Positions 1 to 6,303 of a DNA stretch of 9,979 nucleotides are shown piece after piece. Both the position numbers and the translations under genes were made by a program. Every line of letters starts with the position of its first letter. Within the stretch, counting starts at the first letter, position 1. This DNA is from Xanthobacteraceae bacterium (lineage in GTDB: Bacteria; Pseudomonadota; Alphaproteobacteria; Rhizobiales; Xanthobacteraceae), in NCBI GenBank assembly GCA_030037105.1, contig JASHRY010000350.1, positions 1 to 9,979 of the forward strand, written 5' to 3'. The notes under the pieces are model-generated. The model was not told where the DNA came from, did no database searches, and saw nothing but the letters and a program-made list of their open reading frames with translations.

Positions 1-165
1 CAGACGGGTAATGCTCTCGAACAGGGCGGAGCCGGCCGCATCGTAAAAATATTTCGGCGGCAGCCGCTTCGGCTTGCTGGTGAGGCCGGCAATCACGTCG
101 GCGGCGAACGGATCCGATGTCTCGACCGCCGGCGCAGTGCGAAGCGCGACTCGAACCCTGCTCAT
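1..165 (-). CDS. egtD: EgtD, L-histidine N-alpha-methyltransferase (N-terminal part, cut by window edge)
   Basis: Only the first 55 codons are inside the window; the gene continues past the left edge. The visible peptide begins MSRVRVALRTAP and then reads KYFYDAAGSALFESITRL. This is the conserved N-terminal signature of the EgtD family (the KYxYDxxGSxLFExIxxLPEYY region). EgtD is a cytosolic SAM-dependent enzyme that trimethylates the alpha-amino group of histidine to hercynine, the first step of ergothioneine synthesis. The ATG at 165 lies 8 bases after the egtB stop on the same strand, so the two are almost certainly one operon with egtB first. No strong Shine-Dalgarno precedes it, which suggests translational coupling to egtB. 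The SAM-binding residues lie outside the window and cannot be checked. Confidence 0.88.
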   Translation of the reverse strand, partial: MSRVRVALRTAPAVETSDPFAADVIAGLTSKPKRLPPKYFYDAAGSALFESITRL

Positions 166-173
166 GCGCCGGC

Positions 174-1454
174 TCAGCGTTCGAACTCCGCCAGGCGCAA
201 GCCGTTGAACTGCCAGCGTGCCGACGGATAAAAGAAATTGCGATAGGTCGTGCGCGAATGACCCGCGGGCGTCGCCAACGACGAGCCGCGCAGCACCATC
301 TGATTGATCATGAACTTGCCGTTGTATTCGCCGAGCGCGCCGGCGGCGGCCTGATAACCGGGATAGGGCGAGTAGGCGCAGCGCGTCCATTGCCAGACGA
401 TGCCGAAAGCGTCGTCCAGCGCGCCGCCTTTGGCCGCGACCTCCCATTCGGCTTCGCTCGGCAGGTGTTTGCCGGCCCAGCGCGCAAAGGCGTCGGCCTC
501 ATAATAGCTGACATGGCAAACCGGCAGTGCCGGATCGACGGGCTTGAGCCCGCCGAGCGTCATTGAATACCAGGCGCCGTCGATCCGCCGCCAATAACCC
601 GGCGCGTTCCAGCCGTGCGATTCAACCGCCGCCCAACCGTCCGAGAGCCACAGGCTCGACGTCGCGTAACCGCCGTCGGCCATGAAGTCGAGCCACTCGC
701 CGTTGGTCACCAACGAGCGCGATACGCGCACCGGCTGCAACAGTACCTGATGCGTCGGCCGCTCATTGTCGAAGCAGAAGCCGGCGCCGTCGTGTCCGAT
801 TACATGAATGCCGGCGATCAGCGCGTCCGCGCCGGTCGCCGCACCCGTGCCGCGCGGCCATTGCCAGTCCGCATCATAGGCCGGATGGGTCTCGTTCTGC
901 GCGAAGGCGTGCAGGATGTCGGTCAGCAGCAGTTCCTGATGCTGCTGTTCGTGATTGAGCCCGATCTCGACGATCGGCATGACCGCTTCGCCGTCGTTCG
1001 TAGACTCGATCAGCGCCGCGACCGCGGCATCGACGTGGGCGCGATAGGCAGTCGTTTCCGCGACACCGGGGCGGGTGATGAGGCCGCGCTGCGGCCGCGC
1101 CTGTCGCGGACCTGCGGCCACGTAATATGAGTTGAACAGATAGGCGAAGCGTTCGTCGAACGGGCGATAGGCCGGATCAAACGGGCGCAACAGGAATTGC
1201 TCGAAGAACCAAGTCACATGAGCACGATGCCATTTGGCCGGGCTGGCGTCGGGCATCGACTGCACGACCTGATCCTCGGCGGAAAGCGGCGCCGCGCGCC
1301 GCTCGGTTTCGGCGCGCACCGCGCGAAAGGCGTCGAGCCAAAGCCGGCGCGGGTCGCCGGGCGGCTGCGGCGGTTCGGGCGGCTCCGCGACCGCGGCGCC
1401 GTCGCCGGCCGGATCATGCAATCGACGGAACGGGGAAGCGGCGGGGCTTGGCAT
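174..1454 (-). CDS. egtB: EgtB, hercynine sulfoxide synthase (ergothioneine biosynthesis)
   Basis: A 426-residue non-haem iron enzyme that uses O2 to join a cysteine-type thiol (gamma-glutamylcysteine or cysteine, depending on subtype) to hercynine. The N-terminal DinB-like domain carries the expected three-histidine iron site: H79 in KWHRAH, and H168 and H172 in LNHEQQHQE. The second half is the formylglycine-generating-enzyme/sulfatase-modifying fold, with LPSEAEWEVAA, VWQWTRCAYSPYPGY and the terminal RNFFYPSARWQFNGLRLAEF block typical of EgtB. The frame is open to 1574, but the ATG at 1454 is preferred: family similarity starts well after it, and the candidate promoter at 1510-1534 lies between the two starts. 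It is followed by egtD after 8 bases. No egtA, egtC or egtE is visible, so the thiol donor cannot be assigned. Family identity is secure; the exact start is less so. Confidence 0.93.
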   Translation of the reverse strand: MPSPAASPFRRLHDPAGDGAAVAEPPEPPQPPGDPRRLWLDAFRAVRAETERRAAPLSAEDQVVQSMPDASPAKWHRAHVTWFFEQFLLRPFDPAYRPFDERFAYLFNSYYVAAGPRQARPQRGLITRPGVAETTAYRAHVDAAVAALIESTNDGEAVMPIVEIGLNHEQQHQELLLTDILHAFAQNETHPAYDADWQWPRGTGAATGADALIAGIHVIGHDGAGFCFDNERPTHQVLLQPVRVSRSLVTNGEWLDFMADGGYATSSLWLSDGWAAVESHGWNAPGYWRRIDGAWYSMTLGGLKPVDPALPVCHVSYYEADAFARWAGKHLPSEAEWEVAAKGGALDDAFGIVWQWTRCAYSPYPGYQAAAGALGEYNGKFMINQMVLRGSSLATPAGHSRTTYRNFFYPSARWQFNGLRLAEFER

Positions 1455-1509
1455 CGTCAGGTCCGGGAAACCCGCGGAACGAATGGCTGAACTCAATGGC
1501 CGGGAAGTC

Positions 1510-1534
1510 AATCGGAAGACTGCGCGATAGTTCC
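1510..1534 (-). promoter_or_regulatory. Candidate EcfG/RpoE2-type stress promoter of egtB-egtD
   Basis: On the minus strand GGAAC (1534-1530) is followed after 16 bases by GATT (1513-1510), which is GGAAC-N18-TT. This matches the signature reported for the alphaproteobacterial general stress sigma factor (GGAAC-N18-19-TT for RpoE2; GGAAC-N16-17-cGTT for EcfG relatives). The -10 element lacks the CG of the stricter consensus. It ends 56 bases before the egtB ATG, a sensible leader length. The identical arrangement occurs before the manganese catalase gene. Confidence 0.42.
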
Positions 1535-1698
1535 ATATTGGTCCGCGCGGTGCAACGGCAATGCCCGAATACATGTGCTAACGGGGATGTGATCGGGCGA
1601 ATGCATTGACAGCAAGCGGATTGACGTTGCCGATAAATTACTTAGGGAGAGATTGCGCCCGCGGCGACGCCGTGGCGACGGGGATGAGGGAGCGTCAA

Positions 1699-2589
1699 AT
1701 GGCCAAGGCGATGCTGCCGCGCGAGCGCTGCGACTATTCGGCGATCGTCGACCGGCCGCCGCTCAAGCTGCCGGGCGGGGCGCGTATCGTCTTCTGGACC
1801 ATCGTCAATCTCGAAGTCTGGGACATCGGCAAGCCGATGGCGCGCCAGGTGCTGCCGCCCCCGACCGGGCGGAGCCAGATTCCCGACGTGCCCAATTGGA
1901 GCTGGCACGAATACGGCATGCGCGTGGGCGTGTGGCGCTTCTTCGACCTGTTCGGGCGCCTGAAAATTCGGCCGACGCTCGCGATCAACGCCCGCGTCTG
2001 CGAGGATTACGCGCGCGTCGCCGAACAGGCGCGCGCCGCCAGTTGGGAGTTCATGGGCCATTCCTACGAGCAGGGGCCGATCCACAACGAACCCGACGAA
2101 AAGGCGATGATCGCGCGCACGCTCGACATCATCGAGCGATTCTGCGGCAAACGGCCGCTCGGCTGGCTGGGACCCGGCCTCACCGAAACGCTCGACACGC
2201 CGGAAATCCTGGCGGCGGCCGGAATCAAATATATCGGCGATTGGGTGTACGACGATGAGCCGACCCTTATCCGTACCGCCGTCGGACCGCTGGTGACGCT
2301 GCCCTATACGGTCGAGCTCAACGACATTCCGATGATGATCGTCCAGCATCACGAGAGCGACTATCTTCTGCGCCGCGCCATCGACCAGTTCGACCGGCTC
2401 TACGCCGAAGGCGAAAAGCGCGCCAAGATTTTTGCCCTCGCCATCCACCCCTACATCAGCGGGCAACCGCATCGGATCAAATATCTCGAAGCGATTTTCG
2501 ACCATGCGCGCCGCTTCGACGGCGTCGCCTATTGGACCGGCGAGGAGATTTTGCACTGGTATTGGCAATCCGCCGCGCCGGCCTCGTGA
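1699..2589 (+). CDS. Polysaccharide deacetylase-fold protein, PuuE-like (CE4 superfamily)
   Basis: A 296-residue cytosolic protein (no signal peptide). It belongs to the NodB/CE4 superfamily, in the branch resembling PuuE-type allantoinases: YSAIVDRPPLKLPGGARIVFW at the N-terminus is characteristic. The usual zinc site looks degenerate. The TFDD motif is replaced by IVNLEVWD, and the H-x3-H motif reads GHSYEQ (H121 kept, second histidine missing). A late HPYISGQPHR (H250) corresponds to the conserved histidine of the last CE4 motif. This suggests a metal-independent or altered hydrolase acting on an amide or ureide rather than a classical sugar deacetylase, but the substrate is unknown. The ATG at 1699 is chosen because GAGGGAG (1686-1692) sits 6 bases upstream; earlier in-frame starts back to 1606 have no family similarity. 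It is divergent from egtB and 191 bases from the catalase gene. Confidence 0.82.
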   Translation: MAKAMLPRERCDYSAIVDRPPLKLPGGARIVFWTIVNLEVWDIGKPMARQVLPPPTGRSQIPDVPNWSWHEYGMRVGVWRFFDLFGRLKIRPTLAINARVCEDYARVAEQARAASWEFMGHSYEQGPIHNEPDEKAMIARTLDIIERFCGKRPLGWLGPGLTETLDTPEILAAAGIKYIGDWVYDDEPTLIRTAVGPLVTLPYTVELNDIPMMIVQHHESDYLLRRAIDQFDRLYAEGEKRAKIFALAIHPYISGQPHRIKYLEAIFDHARRFDGVAYWTGEEILHWYWQSAAPAS

Positions 2590-2601
2590 AGGCTTGGGAC
2601 C

Positions 2602-2638
2602 CCGGGCGAGACTCGGAGCGCCTTCCCGAACGGCCCGG
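2602..2638 (+). terminator. Weak hairpin after the deacetylase gene
   Basis: CCGGGC (2602-2607) can pair with GCCCGG (2633-2638), with an inner TCGG/CCGA stem (2613-2616/2626-2629). It starts 12 bases after the stop codon. There is no T-run, so it is only a possible terminator in a GC-rich genome where such hairpins arise by chance. Confidence 0.22.
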
Positions 2639-2692
2639 CGCCTCATGTGAAGAAACGCGGACTGTCGCAGCCGGCGAGGATGGCGCCGGCCA

Positions 2693-2717
2693 GGAACATT
2701 CCCGCTTTCGCCGGATT
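2693..2717 (+). promoter_or_regulatory. Candidate EcfG/RpoE2-type stress promoter of the Mn-catalase gene
   Basis: GGAAC (2693-2697) is followed after 16 bases by GATT (2714-2717), the same layout as the site before egtB on the other strand. It fits GGAAC-N18-TT, the general stress sigma factor signature in alphaproteobacteria. It ends 63 bases before the ATG at 2781. Manganese catalases and YciE-like proteins are commonly part of the general stress regulon in this class, which supports the reading. No other good promoter is seen in the 191-base gap. Confidence 0.42.
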
Positions 2718-2780
2718 GGCCTTAGCGCCAGCCAACATTTGCGCGGCCAAGTTCCTAACTCCACGCCCCAAGGTGAAGCC

Positions 2781-4049
2781 ATGTACCATCATGTCAAGAA
2801 GCTCATGTACACGGTTCGCGTCGACGAACCTGATCCCCACTTCGGCAATATGCTGCTCGAACAATTCGGCGGCGCCAACGGCGAACTCGCCGCCGCCTTG
2901 CAGTACTCCGTGCAAGGACTGAACTGCGAGGACGCAGCGCGCAAAGATCTCCTCATGGACATCGGAACGGAAGAATTGAGCCATTTGGAGATCGTCGGCT
3001 CGTTGGCGCGCATGCATCTCAAGCCGTTGAAATCATTGCGCAACGCAGCGGAGGTCGACCCGCTTATCGCCATCGCCGGCGGCGGCGGCGTCAATCTGTT
3101 CAATTCAATGGGGAACGCCTGGACGGCGGACTATCTCAAGATCACCGGCGAACTCGACGTCGACTTGCGCAGCAACATCGCCGCCGAGGCTCGCGCCAAG
3201 ATCGTCTATGAGCGCCTCATCAACTTTTGCCACGACTCGGGAACCAAGAACGCGTTGCAGTTCCTGATGACGCGCGAGATCACCCACATGCGGGCGTTCA
3301 CCATCGCCTTGGAGAGCATGGGCAAGCCGCCCCTCAGCATCGGCGGCATCGCGCCGACGCCGAAGCTGGTGGATCAGTTCTTCAACGATTCGACGGGCGA
3401 AGGCGATCACGGCGAGGTCGACACCCGCGGCCCTTGGAATCAGGGAGAGCCCTGGGAGTTCGTCGAGTCGCCGGCGCTGCAGGACCTGGAGGTTCTGAGT
3501 TCCGAGGGTCCGGCGATGCACGACAAAAGTTCCGACTCCGCCAAGGCGGAGCCGATCGAAGAGCTGCTCGTCGATCAGTTGCGGGACATGCTGCACGCGG
3601 AAAAGCAACTGATAAAGGCGCTGCCCAAGATGCAGAAATCGGCGCGATCCGCGCAATTGCGGCGTCTGTTCGAAGTCCACCTGAAAGAGACGGAAGATCA
3701 CGCCGAACGACTGACGGAATGTCTGCGCCTGCTCGACGCGCCGGCCCGCGCCAAGCCTTGTAAAGGCATGGCCGGCTTGATCGAAGAAGGCGAGGAGGTC
3801 ATGGAGGAAGGCAAGAAGAAAGAGGATGCCGCCGCCGATCTTGCTCTCATCGGCGCCGCGCTGCGCGTGGAGCATTACGAGACCGCCGCCTATATGACGG
3901 CACGGAACCTCGCCCTGCAATTGCATCAACCGGCCATCGTCGAGCTGCTGACCATGTCGCTCGGCGAGGAACAAAATGCCGGTCAGCTGCTCGACCAAGT
4001 GTCGCAGCCGTTGATGTCCGTGTCGCGGATGCCGGCAAGCGTCGAATGA
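2781..4049 (+). CDS. Manganese catalase fused to a YciE/DUF892 ferritin-like domain
   Basis: A 422-residue protein made of two four-helix-bundle modules. Residues 1 to about 235 are a non-haem manganese catalase, which disproportionates H2O2 at a dimanganese centre. All five expected metal ligands are present: E35 (GANGELAAALQY), E65 and H68 (GTEELSH), E136 (NIAAEARAK) and H169 (REITHMRAF), with spacings matching the Lactobacillus and Thermus enzymes. Residues about 258-416 match the YciE/DUF892 family (ELLVDQLRDMLHAEKQLIKALPKM, a central KETEDHAERL, RVEHYETAAYMTARNLA). DUF892 proteins are stress-linked ferritin-like proteins of uncertain function. The linker, about 236-257, is acidic and low in complexity. 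The frame is open far upstream, but ATG 2781 is chosen because AAGGTG lies 5 bases before it and MnCat similarity (KLMYTVRVDEPDPHFG) begins there. The fusion is the odd feature: the domains are normally separate genes. Confidence 0.93.
   Translation: MYHHVKKLMYTVRVDEPDPHFGNMLLEQFGGANGELAAALQYSVQGLNCEDAARKDLLMDIGTEELSHLEIVGSLARMHLKPLKSLRNAAEVDPLIAIAGGGGVNLFNSMGNAWTADYLKITGELDVDLRSNIAAEARAKIVYERLINFCHDSGTKNALQFLMTREITHMRAFTIALESMGKPPLSIGGIAPTPKLVDQFFNDSTGEGDHGEVDTRGPWNQGEPWEFVESPALQDLEVLSSEGPAMHDKSSDSAKAEPIEELLVDQLRDMLHAEKQLIKALPKMQKSARSAQLRRLFEVHLKETEDHAERLTECLRLLDAPARAKPCKGMAGLIEEGEEVMEEGKKKEDAAADLALIGAALRVEHYETAAYMTARNLALQLHQPAIVELLTMSLGEEQNAGQLLDQVSQPLMSVSRMPASVE
3504..3518 (+). promoter_or_regulatory. 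Possible internal ribosome binding site and ATG at the catalase-YciE junction
   Basis: Inside the fused gene, GAGGG (3504-3508) is followed by 7 bases and an in-frame ATG (3516-3518, M246). Translation from there would give a 177-residue protein containing just the YciE domain with a short leader (MHDKSSDSAKAEP), a normal length for a free-standing YciE. It may be a relic of the once separate gene, or a working internal start making a free YciE subunit. It could also be chance. Confidence 0.3.
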
Positions 4050-4070
4050 GGCGGCTGATGCGACGGAGCG

Positions 4071-4103
4071 GCGTTGCTTCGCTGGGCATGCGATGACGCT
4101 TTT
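4071..4103 (+). terminator. Likely rho-independent terminator of the catalase gene
   Basis: Starting 22 bases after the stop codon, GCGTT (4071-4075) pairs with GACGC (4095-4099, one T-G wobble). An inner TCGC/GCGA stem (4079-4082/4090-4093) closes a 7-base loop, and TTTT follows directly (4100-4103). The stem is interrupted by a small asymmetric bulge, but position and T-run fit a terminator. Confidence 0.42.
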
Positions 4104-4115
4104 CGGCGCGCCCTC

Positions 4116-4262
4116 CATCGCGCGGAGCGAAGAGCGACGAAGCCATTCGGTCCCGTGATCGCCAAGCCGGCGCGCGGGGCGAAATAATCTGCCATTCCCG
4201 CGTTACCGGCCTTGCGCCGGTCGTCCTCTCCAGGCGAAAAGCGTGGATAGCCGCGTCAAGCC
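4116..4262. repeat. Probable decayed intergenic repeat sequences
   Basis: The 267-base gap between the catalase and transglycosylase genes holds no convincing gene. Around 4121-4152 it reads GGAGCGAAGAGCGACGAAGC followed by CATTCGG. Around 4241-4262 it reads GCGTGGATAGCCGCGTCAAG. Both resemble, with a few changes, short intergenic sequences found in very many copies in Bradyrhizobium-like genomes (forms such as AGCGAAGCGACGAAGCAATC and GTGGATGGCCGGGTCAAGCC). A 6-base hairpin, ACCGGC-CTTGC-GCCGGT, lies between them at 4205-4221. Recognition is from memory; no second copy exists inside the window. Confidence 0.35.
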
Positions 4263-4316
4263 GGCGGCCCCGGCGAGCGGGGTCGCGGCGGAGAGAACGT
4301 CACGGCGGAGAGAATC

Positions 4317-5525
4317 ATGCGCGCGTCGGCTGCGGCGATAGTGCTTGTCGGCTTGCTGAACGCGACCACCGCGACCGCAGCACAGGCTGCGCCGTGCCGC
4401 ACCTCCGGCAGCTATGCCTCGTGGCTGTCCGCCTTCGAGCGCGAAGCTTTGGCCAAGGACATTTCGCAGGGCGCCATCACGGAAGCTGCGCCGTACCTCA
4501 CCTACGACCAGCACATCGTCAATATCGACCGCGGGCAGCGCGTCTTTACCCAGACTTTCTTGCAGTTCTCCGACCGCATGGCCGCGGCCTACCGCATCCG
4601 CCGCGGGAGCGCGCTGATCAAGGCGAACGCCGCAACGTTCGCGCGCATCGAGCGGCAATACGGCGTGCCGGCGCCGGTCATCGTCTCGTTCTGGGGGCTG
4701 GAAAGCGACTTCGGCGCCAATATGGGCCATTACCGCACGCTCAGCGCCATCGCCTCGCTCGCCTATGATTGCCGGCGCAGCGATAAATTTCGCGCCCAGC
4801 TCCTCGATGCGCTGCGTCTCATCCAGCGCGGCGATCTCAGGCCCGAGGAGATGGTCGGCTCCTGGGCCGGAGAACTCGGCCAGACGCAGATGATGCCGTC
4901 GGAATACAATCAATACGGCGTCGACTACGACGGCGACGGCAGGCGCGATCTCATCCACAGCGTGCCCGACGTGCTGGCGTCGACGGCGAATTACCTCGCG
5001 GGACTCGGCTGGCGGCGCGGTGAGCCTTGGCTCACCGAGGTGCGCATACCGGCAAACCTGCCGTGGGATCAGGCCGATCTTGCGATCGAGCTGCCGCGTT
5101 CGCGATGGGCGTCGTATGGAATCACGCTCGCCGACGGTCGGCCGCTGCCGGCGGACAATCTCCCCGCTTCGCTGTTGCTGCCGATGGGACGGCTCGGCCC
5201 GGCGTTCCTCGTCTACAAAAATTTCCAGGTCTATCTGCAGTGGAACAACTCGCTCGTTTACTCCACCACGGCCGCCTATCTCGCGACCCGCATCGCCGGC
5301 GCGCCGCCGCTCTATCGCGGCACGCCGACGCCGGCGCTTGGCTTCAACGAGGTGAAGGAATTGCAGGGCCTTTTGGCGCGCGCCGGCTACGACGTCGGCG
5401 CGATCGACGGCTTCTTGGGACTGAAAACGCGGCAGGCGGTCAAGGCTATGCAGGTGAAATACGGCCTGCCCGCCGATTCCTATCCCACGCCGGAGCTGCT
5501 CGCGCGCATGCGCGGCACCGGATAG
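4317..5525 (+). CDS. Lytic murein transglycosylase, MltB family, with peptidoglycan-binding domain
   Basis: A 402-residue exported enzyme that cleaves the glycan strands of peptidoglycan between MurNAc and GlcNAc, leaving 1,6-anhydro-MurNAc ends. An N-terminal signal peptide (RASAAAIVLVGLLNATTATAAQA) probably ends near residue 24; there is no lipobox, so the product is likely soluble and periplasmic rather than a lipoprotein. The SLT_2/MltB catalytic domain spans about 30-330. The catalytic glutamate is E129 in FWGLESDFG, followed by the substrate-groove motif WAGELGQTQMMPSEY. Residues about 340-398 form a PG_binding_1 domain (VKELQGLLARAGYDVGAIDG, then KTRQAVKAMQ). The ATG at 4317 has GGAGAG (4307-4312) 4 bases upstream. 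The next gene begins 14 bases after its stop, so the two probably share a transcript. Confidence 0.93.
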   Translation: MRASAAAIVLVGLLNATTATAAQAAPCRTSGSYASWLSAFEREALAKDISQGAITEAAPYLTYDQHIVNIDRGQRVFTQTFLQFSDRMAAAYRIRRGSALIKANAATFARIERQYGVPAPVIVSFWGLESDFGANMGHYRTLSAIASLAYDCRRSDKFRAQLLDALRLIQRGDLRPEEMVGSWAGELGQTQMMPSEYNQYGVDYDGDGRRDLIHSVPDVLASTANYLAGLGWRRGEPWLTEVRIPANLPWDQADLAIELPRSRWASYGITLADGRPLPADNLPASLLLPMGRLGPAFLVYKNFQVYLQWNNSLVYSTTAAYLATRIAGAPPLYRGTPTPALGFNEVKELQGLLARAGYDVGAIDGFLGLKTRQAVKAMQVKYGLPADSYPTPELLARMRGTG

Positions 5526-5539
5526 AGAGAGGTGATGCA

Positions 5540-6139
5540 ATGCCCGACATCGACACCGACAAACGGACCATCCGCGAACTCGTTGAAAACTGGGCGGTGT
5601 GGCGCGATGCGCGGCTGTGGGACCGGTTCCGCACCGTCTGGCACGCCGACGGCCGCATGATGGCGACCTGGTTCCAAGGGAGCTTCGAGGACTTCATCAA
5701 GGTCAACGACGAGGGCTGGGCGCGCGGCGTGCGTATCCTGCACTTTCTCGGCGGCAGCTCGATCGAGGTGAAGGACGATCGCGCGATCGCACAGACCAAG
5801 ATGACGATTTCGCAGCGCGCGCCGGTCGAGGGCGTGATCTGCGACGTGGTCTGTACCGGCCGTTTTTATGATTTCTTCGCAAGGCGCGGCGGCCGCTGGG
5901 GCTTGGTGCTGCGCCAGCCGATCTATGAGAAGGATCGGCTCGACCCGGTCGATCCGGCGGCCAGGCTCGCGCTGGATCAAACATTGCTGAAAAGCTTCCC
6001 TGAAGGCTACCGTCACCTCGCCTATCTGCAGGCCAGGATCGGCTACAAGGTGAAGCCCGACATGCCCGGCCTCGAAGGACCCGAGCTCGATACGCTTTAT
6101 GCGCGCGGAGCGCGCTGGCTCGACGGCGGAGCGCCCTGA
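5540..6139 (+). CDS. NTF2/SnoaL-like family protein, function unknown
   Basis: A 199-residue protein without signal peptide or membrane segment. The N-terminal 130 residues look like the NTF2-like cone fold used by SnoaL, scytalone dehydratase and LinA-type enzymes: RELVENWAVWRDARLWDRFRTVWHADG, then a TWFQGSFEDFI turn, HFLGGSSIEV, and late strands RRGGRWGLVLRQPIYEKDRLDPV. Aligned by eye with LinA, D23 and H68 fall at the positions of its catalytic Asp-His pair, so an enzymatic role (dehydratase, isomerase or lyase) is possible, but no substrate can be named. The C-terminal 60 residues are an extension of unknown role. The ATG at 5540 follows AGAGAGGTG at about a 6-base spacing. It lies 14 bases after the transglycosylase stop, implying co-transcription, although a functional link to cell wall turnover is not evident. 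Confidence 0.78.
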   Translation: MPDIDTDKRTIRELVENWAVWRDARLWDRFRTVWHADGRMMATWFQGSFEDFIKVNDEGWARGVRILHFLGGSSIEVKDDRAIAQTKMTISQRAPVEGVICDVVCTGRFYDFFARRGGRWGLVLRQPIYEKDRLDPVDPAARLALDQTLLKSFPEGYRHLAYLQARIGYKVKPDMPGLEGPELDTLYARGARWLDGGAP

Positions 6140-6184
6140 GCGCGATTTCCGTCTCCCGCCATTCGGGTCCGCCGCCATCTTTTT
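6124..6184 (+). terminator. Candidate terminator after the NTF2-like gene
   Basis: CGGCGGA (6124-6130), overlapping the end of the coding sequence, can pair perfectly with TCCGCCG (6168-6174). An inner CCCG/CGGG stem (6155-6158/6164-6167) lies between them, and a TTTTT run follows at 6180-6184. The large loop makes it a modest candidate. Confidence 0.33.
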
Positions 6185-6205
6185 CGCGTAACCGTCCTAC
6201 ACAAT

Positions 6206-6219
6206 CCGCATACATGCGG
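6206..6219. promoter_or_regulatory. 14-base palindrome upstream of the hydrolase gene
   Basis: CCGCAT-AC-ATGCGG is a perfect inverted repeat with two central bases, about 85 bases before the hydrolase start. Its symmetry and position suit a dimeric regulator operator, but no matching regulator is nearby and it is present once in the window. Confidence 0.28.
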
Positions 6220-6228
6220 CTTACATTC

Positions 6229-6258
6229 CCGGTTTGATCGCTTCCGCTTTGATCGCCG
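6229..6258 (+). repeat. Tandem 15-base direct repeat in the hydrolase leader
   Basis: CCGGTTTGATCGCTT (6229-6243) is followed immediately by CCGCTTTGATCGCCG (6244-6258), 12 of 15 bases identical, sharing the core TTTGATCGC. It lies 45 bases before the hydrolase ATG, where a pair of activator or repressor sites could sit. It may instead be simple slippage. Confidence 0.45.
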
Positions 6259-6303
6259 CGGGCGTTTTCTTCATCAACATTGGGATTGCATGAGCCCGAG
6301 CCA

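Noticed and set aside
1455..1574. 40-residue N-terminal extension of EgtB to 1574
   Set aside because: The extension has no similarity to EgtB and runs across the candidate promoter, so ATG 1454 is preferred.
1606..1644. TTGACA (1606) and TTGACG (1621) as sigma-70 -35 boxes for the deacetylase gene
   Set aside because: No acceptable -10 lies at 16-18 bases from either; the best AT-rich hexamers (GATAAA, TACTTA) are at 20 and 12 bases. The promoter stays unassigned.
1642..2646. 334-codon minus-strand frame over the deacetylase, and a similar 337-codon frame at 3105-4118 over the catalase
   Set aside because: Both are codon-bias shadows of well-recognised genes and show no domain or ribosome site.
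2751..2755. Minus-strand GGAAC near 2755 as a further stress promoter
   Set aside because: No suitable -10 at 16-19 bases and no minus-strand gene downstream that would use it.
2532..2780. N-terminal extension of the catalase frame
   Set aside because: The frame is open, but it overlaps the end of the deacetylase gene, includes the probable promoter, and has no family similarity. ATG 2781 has a ribosome site and the conserved start.
4205..4221. Hairpin ACCGGC-CTTGC-GCCGGT as a terminator
   Set aside because: It has a short stem with no T-run and is over 150 bases from the preceding stop codon. It is better treated as part of the repeat-like sequence.
4203..5540. 445-codon open frame on the minus strand opposite the transglycosylase
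   Set aside because: Antisense shadow: the plus strand encodes a full MltB protein with signal peptide and catalytic motif, while this frame has no family features.
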